From Paraphysomonas bandaiensis (Eukaryota; Chrysophyceae): a stretch of DNA of 64,000 nt. The position numbers and the translations under genes were made by a program. This document shows positions 32,601-44,700 of the stretch, piece by piece. Location: the NCBI GenBank assembly GCA_965644295.1, contig CBFFRP010000363.1, positions 186,001 through 250,000 of the forward strand, read 5' to 3'. The notes beneath the pieces were generated by a model that was not told the DNA's origin, searched no databases, and saw only the letters and a list, made by a program, of their open reading frames with translations. Position 1 is the stretch's first letter, and each line of letters starts with the position of its first letter.

Positions 32601-35600
32601 TCCGCTGAACACGTGCATTCTGTCTGCTTTGCCCACAGTCTTCTTTACCAATGCTATTGGAGAGGAGTTTAAGGATGGCATGGCAGAGCCGACTGTTCCA
32701 CCTTGAGTGAGACCACTGGATGGAGCTTGTATGGAACGTTGAGGTTGTGAGGAATGCTTTGATAAGACACGAGGTTTCACGCTTTTTTTTTCACCTCGCG
32801 CAGCTGACTCTTCCAGCTCCTTGCGCCAGATAAGCCACTTTGACAAAGCGTCTCCCAGGTTCTGAGTCTTAGCTTCTATTATATCCAGACACATCATTAT
32901 TTCGGATGTATACGGAATCGGTAGATTCACAACCGACTGTACACTCTGGAGCAAGTTGTGGAGGTGTTGTAGGTCCTCCGTGCAAAACCCTCCTACTCCG
33001 CGCATGCGCATCTGTATACGCACCATGCCCTGTAGTGCAAAAAAAGCATAGGATAAGTCAGGATCAGATGAGAAGAGCGATCCCAACGAGTCTCTTTCAA
33101 AAGAACCAAACGAGCGACTCCTCCGTTTGACAGGCATAGAAGGAACGGTCTGCACTTGATCGCTACTAGTTGCTTTCTTCCGACCAGTACGCGATAGTTT
33201 AGGACCTTGGGTAGCTGTCGCCATCACCGCCCCCTCACTCGCTTTTACATTTCCAGCGGGGGGACGTCCTCTGCGTTTCTTCGGTGCAGACTCGTCGCCT
33301 CCACTGTCACCGTCAGAGTCGCCGGCATGCACGCTTCCCATCTTCTTCAAACGCTTTCCTTTCGGCTTTCCGTCCTCTCCATCGCTATTAGAATCGAAAC
33401 CTGATTCGGAAACACTAGGGGCTTTCCTTCTGCTACCACTGATCAACAAGTCGTTTTCTGCTACACAATTAATTAAGTCAATGTGAGATAACAGTAAATA
33501 AAGACTTGCCTTCAGCCTTTTTTTTGGCTCGTCGCTCAGCCTTCTTTACAGCCTTGGCTTCGTCCGACAGGGGTGGCCTCCCAGGTCGTCCCTTCACTCT
33601 GGGAGTGCCTGAAGGTGACGGACGTGGCTGGGCAGTTGCCGATCCTGTCTCAACTTCAACTCTCCGCAGAGCCTCAGTGTCCAATAGAGGCGGCTTCTTT
33701 ACAGGTGACCCGGATATGCTCTCGCTTGAATCATTATTTCCACTGCTTCCCTTGTCAGGCAACTTGGAGGTAAACGCACTGTCCATATCTATACACATAT
33801 ACCACCATTACACTCGATACAAACGCGTCGCATACTAACCTTTATCTACTCCGCCAACACACTCGTGATTTATTGAGGCTGAACTGATCTCGAAGCCATC
33901 AATGTTGACTCCTTTCACATTATTATCATCCAGAGTATCCTCAGTATTTTGTGGTTCCTCTGTTTTCTTGGTATGATATGCTTTAACCTCACCAACTTTC
34001 CTTGAGTCATGTGCTTTCTTAGTACGATCAGCTTTAACCTCATCAACTTTCCTTGAGTCATGTGCTTTCTTAGTACGATCAGCTTTAACCTCATCAACTA
34101 TCCTTGAGTCATGTGCTTTCTTGGTATTATCAGCTTTAACCTCATCAACTTTCCTTGAGTCATGTGCTTTCTTAGTACGATCAGCTTTAACCTCATCAAC
34201 TATCCTTGAGTCATATGCTTTCTTGGTATTATCAGCTCTAACCTCATCAACTTTCCTTGAGTCATGTGCTTTCTTAGTACGATCAGATCTAACCTCATCA
34301 GCTTTCCTTGAGTCATGTGCTTTCTTGGTATGATCAGCTTTAACCTCATCAACTTTCCATGAGTCAAGTGCTTTCTTAGTACGATCAGCTTCAAAGTTGT
34401 CAATCTCCCTTGCATGTGGTGCTTTCTTGGTATTATTATCTTTAACGTTGTCAGCCTTGCCAGAGTCCACTAAATGCTTCGTATAGCCAACTTTAACTTC
34501 ATCAACTTCTTCAGAGCCCTGTGGCTGGGGCTCGCGCACAGCTGATATCGTTTTTTTCTCTTCATTAGCCTTGGAAGTGGGCGACAGCAGAGCAGTCAGC
34601 GACGACTTCGAAGAGACTATTTCACTCTGTGTTCGCCGTATAGGCACATTATTCGATGGCATCAGATCCATTACATCAGATCCAGGAAGTTCTCCCTCGT
34701 CAATGCTGTGACTTCTCCGCATAACGACCGTCTCATTCTCTTCACCTGTAGGTGCGTCAGGGGTGTCCATATTGCCAGAAGTGCGTCTGCGAAGGCCCTG
34801 CCCCCACCCTAACCTTGCACGACGGATGGAGGGCGCGCATCCGGCACCACTACTTTCCGATATACTCTCCGAAATTCTAGGGGCCGCTCCAATATTCTCC
34901 ATCTCATCTCTAGGATGAGCGGATGAACTAGTTGTACGTGCCTCACTCTTTGAAACTTCCTCCACATCTTCACCACCTACTGCAAGGCTATCTCGAGAAC
35001 CACTGTGAATGGTGTCGATCAGATCCGTGATACTAGGGGTAGATGGATCATCTAACGGCAAGGGAACAGACGGCGTTCGGGTAACGCCAGACGGTCGAGT
35101 ACGTATAGTATGAGTCGGCACAACTGGCGTGGAGTGTACATACGAAGGAGTAGACTTTTGGGCCCCGAGAGATGGTATACTTTCCTTCCTGGAGAGGTTT
35201 GGGTCTGATACGACGTGAATAAGTGGTTTAGATTTAGGTGTCCTTGATTCCTTGTTGGTGTCACTATTACTAATAACGGAAGAAGATCGTGGTTTAGATT
35301 GTTGATTGTTTTTCCAGGAGTTGGTCACGAGACCTCCAATTGTAGAGATATCTGATAGCAGTAACGGGGAGGTATTTTGAGGTCGTTTTGGTGGCATCGT
35401 GTGTAGCGAAGAGTTAGCAGAAGGGAGAGGGGCATAGGACGGCCCAGAAGGGTGTGTGTCATGGCTATCAACGACCTCCATATCAACATCCTGGGGGGAT
35501 CGCCGCCCCGTCATAGCTGCAGACGATGGACGGGGAGGGTATCCACGACTAGGTCCGCATGGCGGCGGCAGGCCAGGTTGAAAGCCAGCAGAAGTAAGGG

Positions 35601-36209
35601 GGGGTGGGGCACCTGGGGGTAACGGCGGACCAGATCTCCCAAAATATGAGCTGGACTGATAACGAGGTGGGTCCTGGTGGTAATTGTGTTTCCGCCCCCC
35701 TGACCGGCCATGTCCCCTTATAGTCGGAGGGCCAAATGGTGGCACACCATACATTTGCTGTGGGGCCATCATTCCATCCGATGAAAAGGACGCACCAGGA
35801 AGCATATGGTGAGGGTGAGTATGTTTTGAATCTACATTACCATAATGGTTATACGGCCGAGTCGAACTGTTGAAATCATCTGGACAACACACTCAGGTAA
35901 CTTACAAGAGTATTATTACAACATACCTTGAGATCTAGGTACACTAACAGAGTTTTGTCCTTGACTATAATCATGATACCCCCAAGATTTTTGAGGGGCA
36001 TCTGAGGGGTTCCCGCGGCTATAACTATGAGAGCTGTCGCTTATATACTGACATTTACCGTTCGCAGGACTGTCTGCATTCGTCTGCTCTGAAAACATCA
36101 TCGCAGATGACACGTATCTGTCCATATCCGAACCCTTACGATTAAAAGCAGGAGTTGATGATGGAGACTCTTCAATCTCTCCATCCTCAACATTGTCATG
36201 AGGTTCCAT
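29601..36209 (-). CDS. NCoR/SMRT-like SANT-domain corepressor protein
   Basis: Four exons (36209-35927, 35879-33840, 33788-33510 and 33460-29601) encode about 2153 residues. The third intron uses a GC donor (AAG-GCAAGT) with a normal AG acceptor. The protein is mostly disordered: Gly/Pro/Ser-rich at the N-terminus, then about ten 17-residue repeats (around residues 584-732, unit like VDEVKADRTKKAHDSRK), then Lys-rich AT-hook-like segments (RGRPPAG, GRPGRPPLS). Around residue 1435-1490 lies a SANT domain that begins RPWTDMEKCIFVDKFLQF and continues FSKIASYLTNRTTKDCIKFYY. This is close to the SANT domains of NCoR/SMRT corepressors, which activate class I/II histone deacetylases. Downstream are RGG/GRGR tracts and acidic tails. 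Role: probable chromatin corepressor scaffold in the nucleus; partners are not deducible. An alternative exon 2 acceptor adds four residues. Confidence 0.85.
33965..34410 (-). repeat. 51 bp coding minisatellite inside the SANT gene
   Basis: About nine imperfect 51 bp units encode a 17-residue repeat of alternating Lys/Asp/Glu character (core KADRTKKAHDSRKVDEV). Units alternate between ADR and ADN and between RKVDEV and RIVDEV, so a higher-order two-unit period is visible. Confidence 0.9.
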
Positions 36210-36873
36210 ATGGAGGCACTCGTATTGTCGGCCGGATTATAATACGGCTCTTACAGACAAAAATGACTCAGGTGGAAATTAATCGATAAAGGACAAAAAG
36301 AGTAGAAACTGAATCCTCTTTGTGAGTTCATAGCGTGTGAAGGGTGGCTTAAAGACATCGAATTGTGGAGTTGCGACACCACTGAACCTCTCAATATTCC
36401 TTCATATCAGATCAATCATAGCACATCCAATGATTTACCTTTACTGCTATATGATTGGATGTTTTATATCTTCAAGAGACACCGTTATTTTCAGGTATGG
36501 AATTCGTTGAAAAGAAAAAATTTAAACTTTTCAGTTTGGAAGGTGTTCAAAGAGCACTTGAAAAACACATATAGCAGATGGTATACCGGTATACCGGTAT
36601 ACATAGTATACAATGGAGCTATGATGTAAAAGGACTGGCCGGCACACCCAGAGAAGCATGGGATGTATATGCATGCTGCGGTAGTACATGTACACACTGC
36701 TCCATATATAGCAAGAGCAGTATACCATATACATACATATACATATACACGCTTGCTTCTGCTGTATCTGGCAGGGACTGCTGTTGCTTGTTGTTATCAA
36801 GAGCTCTTTCAACACATTCTACTCAATATCCAGTCTACCTCTATATAGTTACTGGGCAAACATACTGGGTACA
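36210..36873. promoter_or_regulatory. Divergent intergenic region (SANT gene / KH gene) with 22 bp perfect palindrome
   Basis: 664 bp between two outward-facing starts. It contains a perfect 22 bp palindrome at 36581-36602 made of overlapping TACCGGTA units, and CATACATATACATATACA tracts near 36728-36750. An 88-codon frame at 36363 lacks family features. Confidence 0.45.
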
Positions 36874-38487
36874 ATGAGTGATAACGGCGATGAGAGCACC
36901 AGCCAGGACAAGGTCCTGAATAATAAATGTATGTGGTTAGATAGATTACACACGTCACTAATGCAGCTGATAGCTTCAGATTTTCATGGCTTAAAAGGTC
37001 TGTTTCGATTGAGTTTGTGGATACCTACAGAGTCAGGTAGGTGTTATGTTGCGTATGATATGACGGCGTGTGATGTGTGTGTCTAGTGGGTAAAGTCATT
37101 GGAAAGAAAGGTGCAGTTATCACTCATATTCAGCGCGCTACGCAAACGGAAGTCGTTGTGCTGCCTATTCCACCTGAAAGCCAACCCTTATGGTCTCCAC
37201 TGTCTGTTACCGGCGAGCCTAGTCGCGCCCTCAGTGCGTATAATATGATTAATGATATAGTTGAAGGTAGGCATCTTTTATTTTTGTACGCGTAGCCCCA
37301 CAGTGTCGAATGGCAGAGATGGACGATGTCGTTGCTGAGTTTCACTATCCTCGGCACAAGATATACCATGGCCTATTTTATGGAAATCACCATGATGCAG
37401 TTAAGCGCCTATCAGCGGATACCAATGTGCGAATCAACGTTCCAGATGTGACATACGTGACATCGAGCCAGTTTATTAGTCTAGAGGGAGGTGCAGAGGG
37501 AGTGTTCAAGTACGCAGCACATTCCCCTTAACGTAATGTTGTAATTTCTCTATGTCTAATAGGGCGGTTGCAAAATTTGCGGAGGTAATGGGGGACTCTT
37601 CGTACACCTCGTACAAGTCCTCCCAGCAGGGGGAGACCGGAAAGGGCACTGATAGCCAGACAACGTGGAATGGTGAAAGCAAGTGTTATGAGCGCACCAT
37701 AGATATTCCTACTACCATAGTTGGTTTGCTTCTGGTCAGGCGTCACGCGGACGGTAACAATATTTACCAAATACGTTCACTGACGGGCACAGTGATCCGC
37801 AAGCTTGGTGGAGAGAAGGGGGGAAAGACAGAATCCGTGGAGGTAGAACATGACACTAATGAAACGGAAGAAAGCGACCGCCCATCGAAGCCAGGCCAAG
37901 ACGGTGGGCACGAGACGTTTAGCATCAGCGGAACTAACAAGGACGATGTTGACCTAGCGTATACCTGTTTGTCGCGTATCATCGACGGTGAGAAAATATA
38001 CACTGTCATAACTGACCTCAAGAACCAGAAAGGCCCTATTGGCACCGGGTCTAGCGACGACAAGTTCGCAGCCTCGTCGATTCGTGGCCGGGGGGGCAGA
38101 TTTAGTAGTCGAGGACGAGGAACAACGGGAGAGCCCGAAAAATGGTCTCGATCTGTTGCGGTCGGCGACGGTGAGGATCAGGGTGGAAAGACTCAGGCAG
38201 TTCACCAGGCACCACGAGAGGAAGACCACAGTGTGAGCGGGAGCAGTGGGGGGCGCAAGTCTGGAAGGTCTAGTCGAAAGACTAGGGGACGAGGAGCTCG
38301 GTTTGGCAGAGGCAGATCAGATGAGAGCAGTACAGGTGCGGCTGGGAGTGACAAGGAGGCTGTAAAGAATTCATCCTCCAATAAGGACAGAGAAAGCACA
38401 AGCACGAGACCGCATAGAGGAGGTGGGTCCAGTCGGGGGCGGGGCAGAGGGAAAGGAAAGGGACAATCAGAGTCATCTGCGCCCTAA
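36874..38487 (+). CDS. Multi-KH, RGG-tail RNA-binding protein (vigilin-like KH type)
   Basis: Four exons (36874-37036, 37087-37266, 37296-37509 and 37563-38487) give 493 residues with consistent phases. A KH-like domain contains the GxxG loop as VGKVIGKKGAVITHI. A second domain (VVAEFHYPRHKIYHGLFYG, then VRINVPD) follows the vigilin-type KH pattern, but its GxxG is degenerate (YGNHHD). A third, weaker unit contains IYQIRSLTGTVIRKLGG. The last 130 residues are Gly/Arg/Ser-rich with RGRGGRFSSRGRG and SSRGRGRGKGKG, typical RGG RNA-binding tails. No targeting or membrane segments. Likely a cytoplasmic or nuclear mRNA-binding protein. It shares its upstream region with the SANT corepressor gene, and both carry RGG tracts, though that alone does not link them functionally. 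Confidence 0.82.
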
Positions 38488-40403
38488 GCGCAGATAAGCG
38501 TAGAGAGGGCGAGGCCGGCTGACTGGCTGTGTGGGATCGAAGGGTTATCTACAGTTCCTTGTACGTAATCTCTCTACAGATGAATAGCTAGTGTCTATTA
38601 TATACTACAGAGTATGTTTGTACTCCATGTCTGTTTCGGTTCCCACGTATGTTCCGACTATTATAGCCGATTCTGAACACAGTTGTTTAATCACTTAGCA
38701 GATGATAATCTCTGATAATCAGGAAAAGAATAAATACTATGAATTGTCATTTCATTCCTTTAACGTTGCAGCATGTATAAGTAATGTCGTTGTAGTATGA
38801 TACGTCATAAGCGTCATGTGCACAAACAATAATGCACAGGAAGAGCTTTAATTAAGGTAATGCCGACTCAGTATCAGGGCGAGGTAAAAATACATTAGAT
38901 TGTGATATGAATATTGCAAATTATTTACCCTCAACAAAGTCAGACTCGCACCTTTTCGTGGTGTTCTGGGGGATAAGTACGGGAGAGATTCTCTCTGGGA
39001 AACTAACGTGAGCCGCAGACATAGTCAGCAGATATTTTTCTGTCCACTCATAGCTGAATGCTTGTGTGGTACAAGGGACACCAATAAGTGTCACTTGTGT
39101 ACACGTCTTTGGGTCTGACGTATAAACAGGCATCCGGGAATGGGCCCACCTCAAGGGCATCCGGGACAGGGCCAACCTGAAGGGTAACCGGGGTATTGCG
39201 CTGCCTGCTGAAGTCAAGCATCCGGGATGTTCACTTTAAGAACTCAGAGCGGAAGAGGTCCCACCTTGGTGCTTGCGGCGACGGACTCGCACCTTTTCGT
39301 GGTGTTCTGGGGGATAAGTACGGGAGAGATTCTCTCTGGGAAACTAACGTGAGCCGCAAACATAGTCAGCAGATATTTTTCTGTCCACTCATAGCTGAAT
39401 GCTTGTGTGGTATAAGGGACACCAATAAGTGTCACTTGTGTACACGTCTTTGGGTCTGACGTATAAACAGGCATCCGGGAATGGGCCCACCTCAAGGGCA
39501 TCCGGGAATGGGCCAACCTGAAGGGTAACCGGGGTATTGCGCTGCCTGCTGAAGTCAAGCATCCGGGATGTTCACCTTAAGAACTCAGAGCGGAAGAGGT
39601 TCCACCTTGGTGCTTGCGGCGACACACAAGCAGCTTCCGTAGCGTTAAAGTAGGATATAAAAAATTGTGTACTGATTAGTTACAGGTAGAGGTCTAACTA
39701 GTGTGTCTAGCATTTATCTAGCTACTGTTGGTGTATGTTTTTAACACGCCATTTGCTAATAATAAGACTTAATTATTAATATTAGATTGCTGCAATATAT
39801 TTATTATTATTTTAGCAAAATTTGGCCTCGCAATATATTGCAATATATTAATATCGCCCCCTGCATCCTGCTTAGCATGGTGATTAGTGATTAGGTTCGC
39901 TTTGAACTAATAAGAAATAAGAATTATTAGATATTAGATACTATGTCCTATGTCAGTTCAGCTAGAAACGCCTAAATACTAAGAACGGAATAAAATACCA
40001 CGGATCTAATCAATCTTTATCGACAATATATAATATAATGTGGTATAGTGTATAGTATATATAGTGCAATATATCAATATATATAATATATATACAACAT
40101 ATTCTAGAAAATTCTTTACTAAATGACTGAATGAAATTATTACATTGTTGAAGCAAACTGCTTCTAATATTTATGCCAATATATACTAAACAGTATTATT
40201 ATTTGGTCATGCTAAAAATCTTCAACGGTCTGTAAAGCTGAGAAGTAAGCCAATGCTGGAATATAATGTTGATTGCGTACGAACTCTACTACAGAAGCAT
40301 CGCTCTATGGGAAATAAATAGCACCGATATATAAACAGCAGTATAACATGTAAAATAACAGTATATTAACAAGGAAATACTAATAAACAAGGAACTGATT
40401 GCT
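38488..40403. other. Convergent gap with duplicated dispersed element
   Basis: It contains the tandemly duplicated element at 38931-39720 and AT-rich sequence with CAATATATTG palindromes. The open frames inside the element (for example 38921-39217 and 39244-39558, minus) repeat each other and have no protein-like features. Confidence 0.55.
38931..39720 (-). repeat. Dispersed MITE-like element with 341 bp tandem duplication
   Basis: Two copies of a 341 bp unit (starting about 38943 and 39284) begin ACTCGCACCTTTTCGTGG and contain four CATCCGGG motifs each. They differ by a handful of bases. The second copy runs at about 39625 into the reverse complement of the left-half module (AGCAGCTTCCGTAGCGTTA). 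This join shows that the two repeat types are halves of a single element. Confidence 0.85.
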
Positions 40404-41132
40404 TCAAGGAGTGGGTGCGTGAAATGTAATCCGTGAAGGCTTTTTTGATTGATGTATATATCCATATACCACGAAGAGAGCTAACTGTGCTGTCGCAAGA
40501 AAGAGGCTAATCAAGTTTGGTATATAAGTACTGGCAGTGGGGTGAAGTATGACAGCATAAGAAAACCAGGTCACCGCATAGCACCAATTTATAACGCTAC
40601 AACAAAAATTTAGGAAAACCTCTTTCGATTACTATTGCTACCTTTTCAAGAGGCATATCGGAGACGTCGATTGCTCTACAAAAACGCTGGCTGCCGCACT
40701 CCACGGAAAACCCAGCACCAAGGTCATAACAAGAGAACTAATGAAGTCTGCTACAGACAAATAACCCACTATGGCAAAATAAAAAACAGTAAATGCCATA
40801 CATGTCCCAACTACATAGACATAAACATGTGATTTTTTGGAATATATCTGAAACACACAAGTTGTAAATGCGCCAACGATGACACCAAAGGCACTACACA
40901 TCATAGTCAACCCATCGTCAACAATGTATCCATAGATGAAACGCACTAGAAAACACATCATTAGAGAATAATACGTTGTAATAGACTGGCGTCCCACAGA
41001 CTTGTTTCGTAAGATATACAGTCCGTCTACTAAAAATGCTAAGTTGTATGCAATCGATAGTGCGGGTAATACGAACTCCAAGAACTCCGCCAAACTGAAC
41101 TCCGTATAGTCGATTTCAGTCTCTGTCGGCAT
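40404..41132 (-). CDS. SWEET-family sugar transporter (MtN3/saliva)
   Basis: Exons 41132-40642 and 40596-40404 join through a 45 bp intron splitting a Ser codon; the product is 227 residues, the usual SWEET length. Seven membrane spans are visible. The first MtN3 unit reads RNKSVGRQSITTYYSLMMCF, followed by the short linker and a second three-helix unit. The conserved substrate-cavity Asn is seen in the VINWCYAVTWFSYAV helix of exon 2. SWEETs are bidirectional sugar uniporters at plasma or internal membranes. Divergence from land-plant members is strong, so the substrate cannot be stated. The gene diverges from the EML gene at 41724. Confidence 0.82.
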
Positions 41133-41723
41133 TATTATTATTATTGATTCTCAGGACATCTTCTCATAACTGACTGTTCCTATACAAACACTCTATTGAG
41201 TGGATCTAGTTAAGATAGTCGATGTGTACTCGTTATGGTGATATGTGCCAGTGTGCTGCCTGTGGATACACTGGCAAGATTTGAACAATGAGGTTTTGTT
41301 TGAAAGATCCGATCCAGAGTATGTGGTTTTGAGTGCAAAAAAGCTAAATACCATCGATATTTAGTTTTCAGAGTTGCTAATTTCAGAAAAAATGCATAGC
41401 CTTATAAGCCAATAATATCTATTCCATTGGTTGGAAATAGCTTCATGTTGGTCACCATATTTTCAGTTTGACTCAAGAAGATACCACGAAGTCAACATGT
41501 AACGGTTTTAAGTTATATTACTTGTATACATGTACACTATACATACATATACATACACCCGTATATGTCTATACACATACATACATATCCGCTTAGTTGG
41601 AATTTGCGTAACCAGACAGACAGCTAACAGCTGCATGCATTTGAAATAGACTAGACTGAATAGTGACCTTCCCACTCAATCCTGGAATAGATTCATTATT
41701 TTTCACTTTCCTTACTGTAAGTG
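41133..41723. promoter_or_regulatory. Divergent intergenic region (SWEET / EML gene)
   Basis: A 591 bp shared upstream region. Around 41525-41590 it has TACATGTACACTATACATACATATACATAC-like tracts; this is the same TACATA bias found, in expanded form, in the three CATA arrays. Confidence 0.45.
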
Positions 41724-44700
41724 ATGGGTCAAGTCTTTGGGGTTCCTGAGCCCCTCCCTGATTTTGTGACATTTGTCAACTGTAAGGCTTTGATCTTCTT
41801 AACTGACTGCTCTTATGATGTGTGTGTTGTATGACAGTACCTCGTGAAGCTATTGAAAGCTTATGGATGTCTTTTAATCTTCATGGAGACGGATGGGGTT
41901 TAGATTGCGATCAACTCAAAGAGATATTTCTGGGAGCGAAGTATATGAAAGACACGATCGGTACGTGCATATATATGATGCCGTTATTCGTCATAATGTT
42001 ATATCTCACAGGGTTTCAGCTTGATGATGTTGTTAAACTTTTCAAAACGTTTGATACTGATGGCAATGAATTGATTGATTCGCTTGAACTTCTTATTACT
42101 CTCGCTCTTGCTTCTGGTTGAATGAATGCTCTTTTTCGAGATTTTTTTAACGCTTTGTTTGTCAGGAATGGATACTATTGACAAGCTCTTGTTCTGCTTT
42201 AGTATGTACGATTTCGATCAATCAGGTGAATTAAGTAAAGATGAAGTGTCGCTTCTATTGAGAACTGCCGTTTTTGGCATGGGAAAAATATGCAATATTG
42301 TGCTTCCATCTTCTGATGATTTGGAGAAAACCACAGATTTAATATTCAAAGATGCCGACCGCTCAAAAGATCTCAAGCTGTCAATCTATGAGTTTCAAAC
42401 ATATTGCTGTATACATCCCGTGGTGTCGAGTTGGCTACGATATTATTCTTCTCTAGTTACGTCGTATAAGTGCCCTGAAGAAGGCCTGGACGATCCTGAT
42501 GTAAAGAACATGACCTTCACATACCCCGTTCAATGTAACAAGCTTGTTCGTGGGTCCAGTTTAAATTCTTATGCATTTGCTTCACCTGGAAAAGCATCAG
42601 TTAGTTCGACCACTGCTTTTGAGAGGCCATGGTTCAAAACTGCTGATTTGCTGTTGCCAGAGGAAGTTCCACAAGTACGTCCGGATCCTCCTGAAGATAT
42701 TCTGGAGCCTATATGGCTACATGGTCAACGGTGCTTTGATGCACGTGGGATGTTGCGCTACGGTAAAAATGGGAATATTCTTTTCATCACATCTGCTATT
42801 GGAGTCAACATGACAAAGGACCCTGAGAATGGCCTCTGGAACCAGAAGTTTATGTTCGACCACGATGCCCCTCTGACATGCCTTGACGTCGACAACTCAT
42901 TAAATTTAGTCGCAACAGCTGATCGTGTTGATGGAGCCCTTGGGGGAAACCAAGGAGAAGCCAAAATTATATTTTGGGACTCAACTACAAACTCTCAGGT
43001 CGGATCTATATCTGTCACAGGATGTAGAGGTATTCGCTATCTGGACTTCTCCCCAGATGCAAAGTACCTAATCTGCCTGTCTACGGATGAACAAAATTTT
43101 CTCATGATGTATGAAGTTTCAACTCTGAAAATGGTGTACTCTGCATACTTAGGTAGTGCTAAGATTATGGATATGAAGTTTACTTACTCGGAAAACATGT
43201 TTGCGGTTGCTGGTGCCGAGGGGATAGATATTTTCACTGAGGAGGGTGGGAGCTACATGTCCTCAAACGGAATGAAAATTTACGAGAAAAGATCCGGCTT
43301 GTTTCAAGCCGTTGGTCGAGATGCTGCTGGTGTCGTGATGTCCTGTCTGAGTGAATTTGAGAGACCAGATGAAATGGTTAGCGGTAATGTAAAAGGACAT
43401 GTATTATTTTGGCGAGGCAGAAACTGTCTGCAACTTCTCAAGGCCCACAATGGAGCAGTAACTTCGATATCTTATAATCACGGCTGTAGGAAACTTGTGT
43501 CTGGTGGGCGGGATGGAAAAATAAATTTATACAAAGTTGTTGAGGAACAGAAGCGGCCCGGGACTGCTAATCGCCGTAGGAATTCTTTCCAAGCCCAGCC
43601 TCAGAATGTTGGACGCACAATAGAGATTGTGGTGAGCTTTGATATGATTGGAGTTGATGCTGTGTGTCCGGAGGTTCGATCTGTCTGTCTCTGGGAAGAC
43701 GGTAGGAAAGTACTTGTGGGGGCTGCAAGTGGTGAAATCTTTGAGATATCTTGTGTGGGTGCGACTACAGATACGCCCACGAACACTGCGGATGAAGAGG
43801 ATGGAGAAAAAGTCTTGCGTGTAGGCGACGATGTTAACGGTGGACCACTTCTTCGTACACACTGGGAGAAGTCCACCCAGCCGGCTGTGTATGGACTGTG
43901 TAAACTTGCAGCTGGCGGATTTTTGTCATGTGGATCGGATGGAATGATTCGTCAGTGGCAGACTGGAGATGAAACACCGCACAAAGAAGTCAAGCATGCC
44001 GCGCTGGAGTCTGGGCTGCGGTGTATTGCTACTTCTGCGGCGAATATAGCTGTCGGTATGGACGGATCCATGAACAAAGAGCTCAATGGAACTGTTAAGA
44101 TATTGACCCAGGAAGATTTTAAGTCTGTGGCAGATTTGAACGACGCGACAGACATGATTACAGCTATTTCCTTCTCGCCTGACGGAAGCACTTTGGCTGC
44201 TGCATCAGCTGACAAAAATATTTATGTGTACGCCGTTACTGAAGGGGAATGGACTCTAAAGGGTGCATGTACAGGACACTGTGGAGGAGTGATGAACATT
44301 GACTTTTCCACTGATGGACAATTTATTCGTTCCAGCGATAAAACAGAGGAGCTTATAATATGGGATGTTATTGTCAACTTCGGATCTGAAGTGACTGATC
44401 CAGAAATATTGAAGCCGGTTGCATGGGCAACTAACACGGTTCCGTTGTGTTGGGATCTGAAAGGTGCTTTTGACAGTCTACGTGAGGGTGAAACAGTCCA
44501 GTGTGTTGATCGGATGCATCACCTTGCTGTGCTCGGTCTATCATCTGGAGCCATGCTGTTGTGTCGTATTCCTGCAACAGTAAGTCATGACCACCGACGA
44601 GAGGAAGCCCACTGTGGTCGCGTGTCATCTGTGTGTTTTATTGACGATGGCGCTCGCATGGTAACTGCTGGTGCAGAAGATGGACTTATCCAAGTCTGGA

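Noticed and set aside
38921-39558. Two similar minus-strand frames of about 100 codons
   Set aside because: They lie inside the tandemly duplicated dispersed element, have low similarity to anything recognisable and are not open in the other copies.
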